A stretch of DNA of 64,000 bases. Source: Vitellaria paradoxa (Eukaryota; Streptophyta; Magnoliopsida; Ericales; Sapotaceae). The position numbers and the translations under genes were made by a program. How positions within the stretch are numbered: the first letter of the stretch is position 1; each line of letters begins with the position of its first letter. Below the pieces are notes generated by a model, which saw only the letters and a program-made list of their open reading frames with translations, made no database searches and was not told where the DNA came from. The DNA is taken from the NCBI GenBank assembly GCA_019916065.1, contig CM034237.1, positions 46,520,367 through 46,584,366 on the forward strand, read 5' to 3'. Below, in pieces: positions 23,374-33,146 of the stretch.

Positions 23374-26300
23374 ATGGGGTCCTTTCAAAAGCCAATGGAA
23401 ATCCGGAGCTCCACATATGTAGAAGCACCATGTGGACATTTGCTCCAGGAATTGCAGGCAAGTTCTTTAATAGTAACTGATATACAGAAAATGGCTATGG
23501 TCATTTCAATTCATACTCTTTCTTTTGTGGGTACTGAATTAATGCTTATAACAGATGATATGGGATGAAGTTGGAGAAGATCAATTTGAAAGGGAAAAGG
23601 TTCTCCTGGACCTAGAGCAGGAGTGTCTAGGTGTTTACAGAAAAAAAGTCGATAGCGCAAACATTGCTAGAGCACGCCTGCATCAGGAGTTGGAGGAATC
23701 AGAGGCCGAATTTACACACCTCCTTCTGTCTCTTGATGAATGGTCCCTCCCCGTACGGGTAATGTTGATCACAGTCAATAAGTTTAGTGACGAAACAAGA
23801 AGTAGACCTCTGCAGAATAGAGAAACAAGATTGAATGGTAGAATATAATATATATATTCCTACATCATTTAGCATTTTAATCTATTTCAAAACTTGTCAA
23901 AAAGTCGAATTACCAGTCATTACTTTAGAGCAATAATCCAATACAGGGAGGGGGGAAAGGGTTTGATGGTCAAGCTTTAGAGCAATAATAATATAGGGGA
24001 ATCAACTGTGTTGCACTTAAACAAGTCAATATGATCAGGACAGAATGAGCAATTTCACGCAAACAAGTTCAAATAAGATGTTATATTTAAAGCTTTCTGG
24101 GATTATGTGAAAATTATCAAATAATAAGCACAAATGAAACAAGTTACAAATTCATAATGGGAAAGCTCCCACAAAATTTCAAAGGTTTAAGAGATAGTAG
24201 TCAAGCTGCCGCATATCTTTCTTACATTGTCTGAAGAAACGAGTCAATTACATGGAAATGGTCGTACTTGTTATTGCTGATTTCCAGCTAAACCAGTACT
24301 GCAGGGGAATTTCAGCAAGAAAATATTATTCCTCTGAATGCTAATCCCTGCATGAAGCTGATTCTGAACATTTGTCCTTGACAGCAAGAGAAAGTGACAG
24401 GAACATTGAAGGAGCAGCTAGATTCAATTAGACCAGCTCTACAGGAAATGAAACTGAGGAAAGAAGAGAGGGTGAAGCAATTACAGGCTGTGCAAAGACA
24501 AATTCAGAAAATTTCTGCAGAAATTGCAGGTCAATCAGATTTCAATGATTCATCATCAGCAATCTTAGTAAAGGAGAATGATCTTTCACTAAAGAAACTT
24601 GAGGAGTACCAAATGGAGCTACAAAGGCTTCATAATGAAAAGGTACTATAATATTGTTCCTTAAATTGTTTATTGAGGGCTTTAATTCAGTCTGCATCAA
24701 AGTAATGGCTCTTGCCTGTTTTGTTCTCTGCAATTGTTGTCGAAGACTGAGAGACTCCAAAGAGTTGAAAAATATATAAGCACAGTTCAGAACCTGTCCA
24801 CCACATTGGGAATTGATTCTTCCATGATCATCACTAAAGTTCATCCAAGCTTGAATGAACTGTATGGACTATCAAAGAACATAAGTGACTGTGTTTTGGC
24901 TAAACTAAACAGCACGGTAGAGTCTCTTGAAGAAGAAAAGCAGAAGCGACTAGAAAAGGTAAAAACTAGCCAATGCTATTTTACTTGCCATCCCTTGATA
25001 TAATGGCAGGAACTAGTAGTCAGGTAGCAATATTTTGCAATGCATCGCAAACCACACATGTTCAGAAACTGTACCTTGAGATAAGTTTGGTAAATAGTTG
25101 CTCTTTACAGTAGTCAATAAATGACTATAATTAGACAATTAGGCTCAATGGTGCCATTGCTGAAGCTTCTGCGTAAAAGAATATTTTAAACAGGAATCAT
25201 TAGCCTCTTGCTGAGAGAAAGCATTGGCAGAACTGAATTGTCTTTATAAGGGTCTTTGCAGCTTCACCATCTCGGTAAAGCATTGACAAACTTGTGGAAC
25301 CTTACGGACACACCTTATGAAGATCGTCAACTGTTCTGCCATATCACCGGTCTATCATCAGTTTCATCAACTGAATTATCCTCCCCTGGAAGAATCACCC
25401 TTGATATAATCGAGCAGGTCAGTATATATGTAATCCGTATTCTCAAGCACAAGAGCATCAAATCACAAGCAATATTTGATATTCCTTCAAATTGTTTCCA
25501 GACTGAGGCAGAGGTTAAGAGACTGGATCAATTGAAAGCAAGCAAGATGAAAGAGCTTTTCTTTAAGAAACAGTTTGAACTCGAGCAGATATGCAACAGA
25601 TCACACATGGAGATCCCTTTGCAGTCAGAGATGGATAACATCATAAATTTATTAAACTCTGGTGGGATTGATTGGATAATATTTCTTTTACATCAGTGTA
25701 ATTTTGTTCTCTAATACCAGTTCATGAACTGACAATGCTTACAAAAAGGGGAGATTGACCTTTCTGATCTCCTCACGAGCATGGATGACCAGATATCTAG
25801 AGCAAAAGAAGAAGCTTTTAACAGGAAGGTTATAATGGAGAAGGTGGAAAAATGGATGTCAGCACATGATGAGGAGCGATGGTTGGATGAATATAACCAG
25901 GTGAGTCACACCTACCTACTTTTTTTTTTTTTTTTTTTGATATGATTTACTCCTCCACACTTTACTCATCTGTCCTATGCATATTTTCAGGATGAGAACC
26001 GGTATTCAGTCAGTAGAGGTGCTCACAAGAATCTCAGGCGTGCAGAACGAGCACGAATAACAGTGGCCAAAATACCTGGTAAGGTTTAGATAAGTTTTTA
26101 TCAATGTTCTCAAACCTAACATGACAAAGCAAGTTTGGAATTAATCAGCTCAAAGACAAGTAATATTTTTTTCAAGAAGATACAAAGTAGTCAAGGAAAT
26201 GCAGAAATAGCAGATCTAATTAAATGTATCAGTCACTAACTGAGCGGGGAACATACCAATCGGAAAAGATTAATGTTTTAAACAGAATCCGTTAGCGCAA

Positions 26301-27819
26301 GCAATGCGCAATGTACTGCTCAAAACCAGTTTTAATTCCAATTCTGTAAATTCTAAATTATATGTAGGACCAACCAATGCTTAAAGGCATAGGGAAAGTG
26401 TACTCATGCAATATTTTTCTTGCAGCTTTAGTGGATTCACTTATAGCAAGGACCAAAGATTGGGAAGAAGAACGAAACAAAGTTTTCTTATATGATGAGG
26501 TAAGGAATTCAATTATTTATGTGTTCCCTAGTATACTATTCTATAAGTCGTTGTAAGTAGTGTGGAGAATCTCTGGAAAAATCTAATCAGGTAAATCATA
26601 ACGTATAGTTGCATACCATTAAGAGATGATGAAGTCCAAATGTTGTGAAAAAAGATGGCATCTAACCATTGTAATAAAAATTTAATAGCTCACAAAACTG
26701 CTGAATATAAATTCTAGGGACTATTTATGTGCCATAGATTGAGTGCTAAGTACAAATCCAACTTATCTCCCTGCAGTCATTCTATATCTAGAAACATATA
26801 AACCAGTTCACCAAGATCCAAACCTAGATTCAAAAGATGGAATGCTGGTTTTGATTTTATTATCAGTTTTTTTTTTTTTTTTAATCACATCCAGTAACAA
26901 ATGAGAGAAATGGCCTGTTCACTACAATTGACTCCACCCAAATTTTCAGATTATTAACAAATTGCTCTAATCTAGTACTAAACAGATTGAAATGGAAAAT
27001 TACTTTCACAAGTTTCCAGCTAATTAGAAGAAACAGATGATTTATATTGCTGATATTACAAGTCACAAATCAAAAAAATAAATAAATAAATAAATAAGTA
27101 GTACCAAAAGAGGATTCATACTACTTCATGTAAAAAGCATGAAAATAAGTGATAAGACACAACCAAAAGTTACTGTTGAACTTTTTTTTTTTTTAATATA
27201 ATTATGCATTTCTACCATTGGAACAACAAAAAAAATTGATTTTTACATGGATGGTTGCTGTCTTAAGGTGCCCCTACTGACAATATTGGAAGAGTACAAT
27301 ATGTCAAGGCAAGAAAAGGAAGAGGAGAGGCAAAGACAAAGGGTCAGTATCATTGTTATTGCAGAGTGAAGTTCAAATACACGGCAAAAATAAGATGTCC
27401 TAAAGAACATGCTGTGCACATTTGATAAAACAAATTCAGTTATATAACTTTTTCAAATTAACATGCTCTCTGATGAGTTGGGCTGCTCTCGACAGGAAAA
27501 GAAGAAGGTTCAAAGCCAAGTAGTAGTTGAGCACGAAAATTTGTTTGGGCCCAGGCCAAGCACTAGCAGCCGAAGTCTTTCAAACAGGAGCTTAAATGGA
27601 GGTTTTAACCATGCTAACCCTCTGAACAAAAGGTTTTCTCTGAGGATACAAAACCAGGGATCAAATAGCACCAACTCACCAGTGCAAGGCGTGTCCTTCA
27701 CAAAACAAGGGTCAAAGATGCACAGCCAGAGGACATTTGTGCAAACTGGCTTTGCTTCTCATCTCATAGAAGATGCAGTTTCGGTAGTCTCAACATTTTC
27801 CGGCCCCTCATCACCTTGA
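23374..27819 (+). CDS. MAP65-8: MAP65 microtubule-associated protein, MAP65-8-like
   Basis: PRC1/Ase1/MAP65 proteins dimerise through coiled coils and cross-link antiparallel microtubules in the spindle midzone, phragmoplast and cortical array. Eleven exons: 23374-23457, 23555-23758, 24385-24642, 24746-24958, 25262-25417, 25502-25661, 25749-25900, 25991-26078, 26426-26499, 27268-27342, 27496-27819. The product is 595 aa. Residues 25-240 are charged and helical ([20 protein letters not shown], then [16 protein letters not shown]). Residues 306-330 hold [20 protein letters not shown]. The conserved microtubule-binding region spans about 395-465, with [20 protein letters not shown] and [14 protein letters not shown]. 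The C-terminal tail (489-595) is Ser/Asn-rich and basic, as in the family. Intron 1 uses a GC donor (CAG|GCAAGT), needed to join LLQELQ to MIWDEVG. Assignment to MAP65-8 rests on remembered similarity across the protein; the MAP65 call itself is firm. Confidence 0.92.
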
Positions 27820-28945
27820 ATTTTGAGTAATATATGCAAGGCCTCAAAATCTGATGAGAATTCAATTCATGCAGTAGAAGAAATTAGAAAAAGCTTCTTA
27901 TCTCCAGTAGATCCTGCACAAGAATAAGTACTTTGTACAAATAATGCTGAAAGCTAGTCTATATCCAAGTTACACCCCCATTGTCTAGTATAGGCAGATC
28001 AATGCTGCAAAGTGTTATTCCTAAGTATGTCTTGAGCCTCAAGTGATTTGTGATGTCCCGCACAAATTAATAATATAAGTTTCTTACTGATTTCTTAGTT
28101 CTATACTGTATGCGTGTGGTATATTACCCATACCAATTAATTTCACACATAGAAGTACAGTGACACATGCTCTTGACCAAACGAAGCATCAGTCCCTCCA
28201 AGGAACTCCATTACTTTTATCCCCATTTACTTATAATTTTCACCTTGGCTCCATTATTTTTATACTTTTGCCCCCACTGATTTTTTACTTTTGATTCATT
28301 TCACCTGAAAATTATATTTCTGACCCAGGTTCTATATTATCTTGCGGTGTGCATTTGAATGCATTCTCTCTGTGTTCGAGTACACAGAAATGAAGCAGAA
28401 AATATTCTGGTCTCATAAGTTTCAGTAAACCCAAGAAAGAACACAGTTGTTGCACTTAGATATTGGACACAGGTTTGAAAGACAAAGCTTTGGAATCAAT
28501 GGGTTAAAAATGTAATTAAATAAACTGCTAATATGCATGACTTAGAAACAAATGTGTTTCTACATATGGAGACATTGAACTCGATATTTGATTGACATTT
28601 ATCTGAATATTTTGAGCATGTAAGATACCAATCGTACCAGCAGTGCCTGCTCTTCCCGTTGCTTTAACATTCCCATCAGTCCACCAAAACAATCTTCAGG
28701 AAAATGACAAATGGGCCTTAAAAAAGCGAAGTCACTACAAATTTTTCAACCTAACATATAAATAGCGAATTCAATATATATATATAGGATATGAATAACA
28801 AGGCAGAAGACATTGAAAGCTGCACTTTCAGATGAATTCCCTATAACTTCTATAATGATTTTACACCATCCACATAATTCATCAAAGCGACATAAAAATA
28901 TTACCTAATCAATACATTTTCTTATATTGAACGAAAAAAAAAAGG
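27820..28945. other. Intergenic region between convergent MAP65 and NF-YC13-like genes
   Basis: Expected to hold the two facing 3' UTRs. No other gene is visible. A (TA)n stretch lies near 28775-28785. Confidence 0.6.
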
Positions 28946-29347
28946 CTAGGAACCCTTGTGAAAGAAATCATCGATCCGCCGAGTGCCGGCGGGGACTGGT
29001 TTATCAGTCGCGCGAGCCCGAGTTCGCTCGGCGGCCTGCGGGTGATCAGCCGGCTGAGAAGGCAACGGAAGCGAGTCAAGGAGGAAATCACTCGTCGGCT
29101 GGTGCCTCTTGACGGCCACTCTCAAGTGTTCGAGCTTCACGGTCTTGCGCTTCTTCTCTATAGCAACTCGCGCAGATCTCTCGGCGAGGAATTCGAGGAA
29201 GAGGTTTGTGCAGCATGAGACAAGGAACAGGGCCTCCGAGTTGACCTTGTTGATGTCCTCGTCGAGTTTCATTATTTTCTTGACTCGGCTAGGCGGGAAC
29301 GTTGGCTGGATCGTCTCCGCGTTGCTCTTCTCTTCTTCTTCCGCCAT
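28946..29347 (-). CDS. NF-YC13/DPB3-like histone-fold protein (POLE4/CHRAC15 type)
   Basis: A 133-aa single-exon protein with an H2A-like histone fold at about 15-92: FPPSRVKKIMKLDEDINKVN, then EALFLVSCCTNLFLEFLAER and KKRKTVKLEHLRVAVKR. Proteins of this subclass pair with an NF-YB-like partner as the small subunits of DNA polymerase epsilon or in CHRAC. The closest plant relative from memory is Arabidopsis NF-YC13/DPB3. They act in the nucleus in replication and chromatin. After a Pro-rich linker the extreme C-terminus reads GTRRIDDFFHKGS (121-133), which resembles a PCNA-interacting PIP box with Thr in place of Gln. Three E2F-type sites lie just upstream, fitting S-phase expression. The ATG is at 29347 with a good context (GCCATGG on the coding strand reads CCATGGCGG). 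No disruption is seen. Confidence 0.9.
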   Translation of the reverse strand: MAEEEEKSNAETIQPTFPPSRVKKIMKLDEDINKVNSEALFLVSCCTNLFLEFLAERSARVAIEKKRKTVKLEHLRVAVKRHQPTSDFLLDSLPLPSQPADHPQAAERTRARATDKPVPAGTRRIDDFFHKGS

Positions 29348-29414
29348 GGACGAATATCTAAAACCCTCAACTGGCTTGTTCGGATTCAGAAACTGTTTCT
29401 AGGGTTTTCGAGAA

Positions 29415-29550
29415 TTGGCGGGAAAAGGGAATGTTATCGAGTTTAAGGTTCTTTCCGTCGTTTTAAAATTGCCCGCTATCTGAACATTCTGAAACATCGA
29501 GTGAGACTCGCGCCAAAAACGAAAGTGCCTGTCAATCTGGGGCGGGAAAA
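29415..29550 (-). promoter_or_regulatory. Cluster of three E2F-type sites upstream of the NF-YC13-like gene
   Basis: TTGGCGGGAAAA (29415-29426), GCGCCAAAAA (29510-29519) and GGCGGGAAAA (29541-29550) each match the E2F consensus TTTSSCGS in one orientation. They lie within about 70-200 bp of the ATG at 29347. E2F sites are typical of plant S-phase genes such as replication factors. Confidence 0.7.
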
Positions 29551-31289
29551 AATAATAACAATCATAATCAAAGATGTATAATTCAAATTGAACATCTCAT
29601 TTCGAAAATGAATGAGAACCTTTTTGGTTCAAACAAATTTTGAACATTTTTAATATTACAATTTTAAGCTGGTTTACTTTTTTGTTTTGGTATTATGAAG
29701 GAAAAGAAAAATGAAATTAAGTAAAAAACATCTCACAACGTGTATCTAATTTCTAATTTGAAACGTGATAAAATAAAATTACATCTTTCCTTCTTTCTTT
29801 TTCAATTTAAAAAAGTTACCTATTTGTTTTAATTTTTAATTTGAAACATGATTAGTGGATGTCATCCAAACACATGCCAAGTCCCGAACACATGGTAAGC
29901 ATCTATGCCTCTACACCTTCAGCACGTCTATTATGGCAAATGTGAGGAGGAGGGAACTATCTTGTTTCCTATGCCTTTGCCAATGTTTCAACACTATATC
30001 TCACCTTGAAATATAGTTCGATCATTCAAAATGACGAATGTATAAATATAAGAGGAAATGTTAGACACTTACAGAAACATCGAAACTTTACCCTTTTATT
30101 ACTCTTAATTTCACTCTCGAGAGACTAACATGACCATCAGAAAAGGTATTTGACCATACACTGCTTGCCTCGCAGCTTTTTCAAGTGTCTATACAAGAAA
30201 GATACAACTTACCTATAATCTAGTCAAGACAATCATTCCCATTCATTTGCATCCCTCGTAGAGTATTAATCGAATGATTCACCTTAAACAGTTTGAATTT
30301 TCTAACACTATAATTGACATAGTATGTGAGAAATGATCATTACTTCCACAAAAATCTTGTCATAAGAAAAAATGAGTAAGATCAATGAAGCATCTTCACC
30401 GAGAGACTGTAGCGAGAATGCAGGCCATGTGATCCAAGACAGAGTAAGTTCGAATCCCCCCAAGGGTCAAATCGAAAATATCCAGGGGGCTAAAAAGCAC
30501 ACCAGGATTGGGAGCCGTGAGTGTCATTGTCACTAGACTAATGACGATCTCCTGGCTCAGAATGGTATAACCCTGAGCTAATACCAAACAAATATCAAGC
30601 TTAAGAAACAGAAGCTAAAGATCTTCCAGGAGCAGTTTGGTTTGTTCACTAGACATATCCAAGCATAAGATAGGGAGAGGCAACCCTCAAATAGCACCTC
30701 TGGTCGCGCATAACACGAATGCTCTCGACGAGCACTCAAGAGTTGGAGCCTTACTCCAAGGCAAAGTAGGTGACGCCACAAAACCTTAAGCCAATCGAAT
30801 TCTTTAGTCAAGAGAAAGTTAAAGAGGCATTCCAGCTTAGACTCCCGACAAAGTGAGGTGTGGTCCAACCAGGCACACCAATCTTGTAAACAAACTAGTT
30901 AAACAATAGCAAAGGACAAATCTAAAGGGTTAGGTAATGAAATATGAATAATGAAATATCTCATCGACCAACAAGGTAGAAACTCTATCCACCATTTAGC
31001 AAATAAGGCTATGAGTTGAATTGCTTCAATTTCATTTATAGATAACATCAATATTACACTCGATGATGGGGGAAGGCAAACCTGGTGGGATACGATTTCC
31101 ACTACAAGCAGGTTATATCTCTTTAGATTTATAATTATGTTTTAATGTGTTAGGTCTTCCCCTCTAGTTGGGGGGAAGTACCTTTGTGTTGGCTAAACAA
31201 GCTTAAGTCCAACTCAATCAGCAAGTGGTCTTAATTGGTGGAGATCTTTGTGCCTCTTTATAGCCAACAACAATAAACCATAGACAGTG

Positions 31290-31910
31290 AGGTGACACGT
31301 TGATGACAATGCATCAGGGATGAAAGGAGAGGCTAAAAGACTATGCTCAGCGTTAATTTGAGGTATACAAGGAAATACAAGATTGTTTCGAGCAGATTGC
31401 CATGGCTTTCTTCAAACTCGGCCTACCAAGAGACGACAAGTTGTGGCATTCATTGGCAAAGCGACCAGCAAAGGGTTTAGCCTGTAATGACCCATAATTT
31501 ATGCAATACAATATTGTCCGTTTTAGGTTTTGCAACCCTTACAGTTTTGTTTCTTTGAGGCCCAAACAAGCATCCCAGAAAAAAAAAAAGACCTTGTACA
31601 AGGTAGATTACTGGAGCAGTGTCTCCGTCCCACATCGCCTGGGTGTGGAATGGGAAATGTGCTCTATATGAGAGTCCAATAATCTATCTAGTAAAAGGTC
31701 TTTTTCTAGGGTGCCTATTTAGTCCTTATAGAAATAAAACCTCGAGGCTTGTGAAGCTTTATATCAGATAATATTGTACTACGTGAATTATGAGTTGTTA
31801 CATATGATATCAAATGATATATGGCAAGCCTCATGAATCGCATTGAAAAATACTCTAAAGTGGACAATGAGGCTTAGGGTTCTAAGATGGAGGTCTCTAA
31901 AAAAAAGAAA
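31290..31910 (+). mobile_element. Decayed Ty3/gypsy-type gag remnant, split by an insertion
   Basis: Before the inserted element, about 31330-31482 reads KERLKDYAQR, a stop, then EVYKEIQDCFEQIAMAFFKL, GLPRDDKLWHSLAKRPAKGL. After it, about 31823-31903 reads MASLMNRIEKYSKVDNEA, a stop, then GSKMEVSKKK. Order and spacing match the retrotransposon gag core (LKDY.QRF, GLP.D.L..SLAKRP, then the region leading to the nucleocapsid). In-frame stops show it is dead. No pol, LTR or primer-binding site was recognised nearby. Confidence 0.7.
31483..31802 (+). mobile_element. 320-bp TIR element with an snRNA-like USE and TATA box
   Basis: The left end TGTAATGACCCATAATT and the right end AATTATGAGTTGTTACA are inverted repeats; the match continues inward (ATACAATATTGTC against GATAATATTGTA). 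Inside, GTCCCACATCG (31627-31637) matches the plant snRNA upstream sequence element exactly, and TATAT follows at 31665, 27 bp further on. No snRNA sequence was recognised downstream. The element separates two parts of a gag frame. Superfamily is unassigned; target duplication is not clear. Confidence 0.65.
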
Positions 31911-32907
31911 TCCATGACACAAAAAATAGCTTAACCGGGGACATGGCAAAAAAAGACGCATTTAGAACAATGAACAAAAATTTTAAATATTAAGAGCAAT
32001 TTTTTATAAATTGGTCGTGAATATAAATTTTAAATATTAAGAGTAATTTTTTTATATTTAGTTATCTATTGATGAAAGATAAATATAATTTAAACACTAG
32101 CCCCCATTTGGTAGCATTTTCATTTTCTGAGTTTTTATTTATGTTTTTAAAATTCTGTAAACTTGCAATAGAAATATATTTGTCAAATATGTTTATATTT
32201 TTTTTGTTTCCAAAAAAATGAAAACTTAAACAGAAAAACATAAAAAATTATTTTCACTATATTTTTTCTATTACAAACATCTTGTCAATTTTAATACCTT
32301 GTCTATTTTGTTGCATTATATTAAAATGAATTATTTTATTAAATTAAAATTATTTTGATAAATAATATAATTAAATTAAAACTAATTAATTTAATTTATT
32401 TGAAAATGTGTTTTACTAAACTATTTTAATAAATAATAAGTTAATTTAATTTAAAAATTAATTTAACCTAATTTAATAGTTAATTTAATTAATATTAAAT
32501 ATATTTTATTAAATATCATAATTAAAGTATTTAAATTATTATGAAATATATTATATTCAATTGTTTTTAATAAAAATATAATTAATATATTTTATATTTA
32601 CCAAATTAAATGATTTTTATTAGATATTTTAATTGAACAAAATTAATAAATTTAATGTAATTTAATTAATGTAATTAATTACATTAAATTAAATTAATAC
32701 AAAAATATATTTTATTAAATTCAATTAATTTTTTAAAACTAATAAAATTATATATTTTATTAAAATAAAAAATTAATAATTATAAAAATATATATATTTA
32801 AACACAGTTTTATTTTTTAATTTAAAAAAATAAAAAAATATAAACAAAAATATTAAAAAAATAACGGCTTTTTCAAACCATCCAATAACTCCTCTTAAAA
32901 TTTTGTG

Positions 32908-32960
32908 TGGGCTTGAAGATGCTGCGCAAAGACAGAGAACCGCCCAACCGAATGAGCCCA
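32908..32960 (+). promoter_or_regulatory. Two site II-like elements upstream of ENY2
   Basis: TGGGCT at 32908-32913 and its inverse AGCCCA at 32955-32960 lie about 190-240 bp before the ENY2 start codon, within the first non-A/T-rich stretch upstream. Site II (TGGGCY) is common in promoters of plant genes active in growing cells. Function is inferred. Confidence 0.4.
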
Positions 32961-33146
32961 AGCTCACATCTACACCAAGGGTAGTTTGGTCATTCTATTC
33001 TCGAGATGGAGTCTCGAGTCGAGAGATAAGCCGCTGGACTTTTCTGGGACAACGTGCGTTTACACACCGACTTGAAGCAATTCGTCTGATTTTCGTGGAC
33101 GACTCTTCAAACACCGTTACAGCAATTCTCAGTCAGCCTCAGAGAC

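Larger units (their letters stand above)
29551..32900. other. Transposon-rich intergenic block between NF-YC13-like and ENY2
   Basis: No host gene is supported. About 30400-31290 has a more balanced base composition than its surroundings and runs into a gag remnant, so it is probably retroelement-derived, but I cannot assign domains there. 32100-32880 is an extremely A/T-rich segment that starts CCCCCATTTGGTAGCATTTT and may be a larger relative of the 37766-38079 element. A GTTCGAATCCC string at 30449-30459 looks like a tRNA B box but no tRNA fold was found. Confidence 0.5.

Noticed and set aside
30440..30465. tRNA-like B box GTTCGAATCCC
   Set aside because: No matching A box at the right distance and no cloverleaf could be drawn around it.
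31627..31800. A U-snRNA gene downstream of the USE and TATA motifs
   Set aside because: The sequence after the TATA box does not resemble U1, U2, U4, U5, U6 or U3; the motifs are kept only as part of the TIR element.
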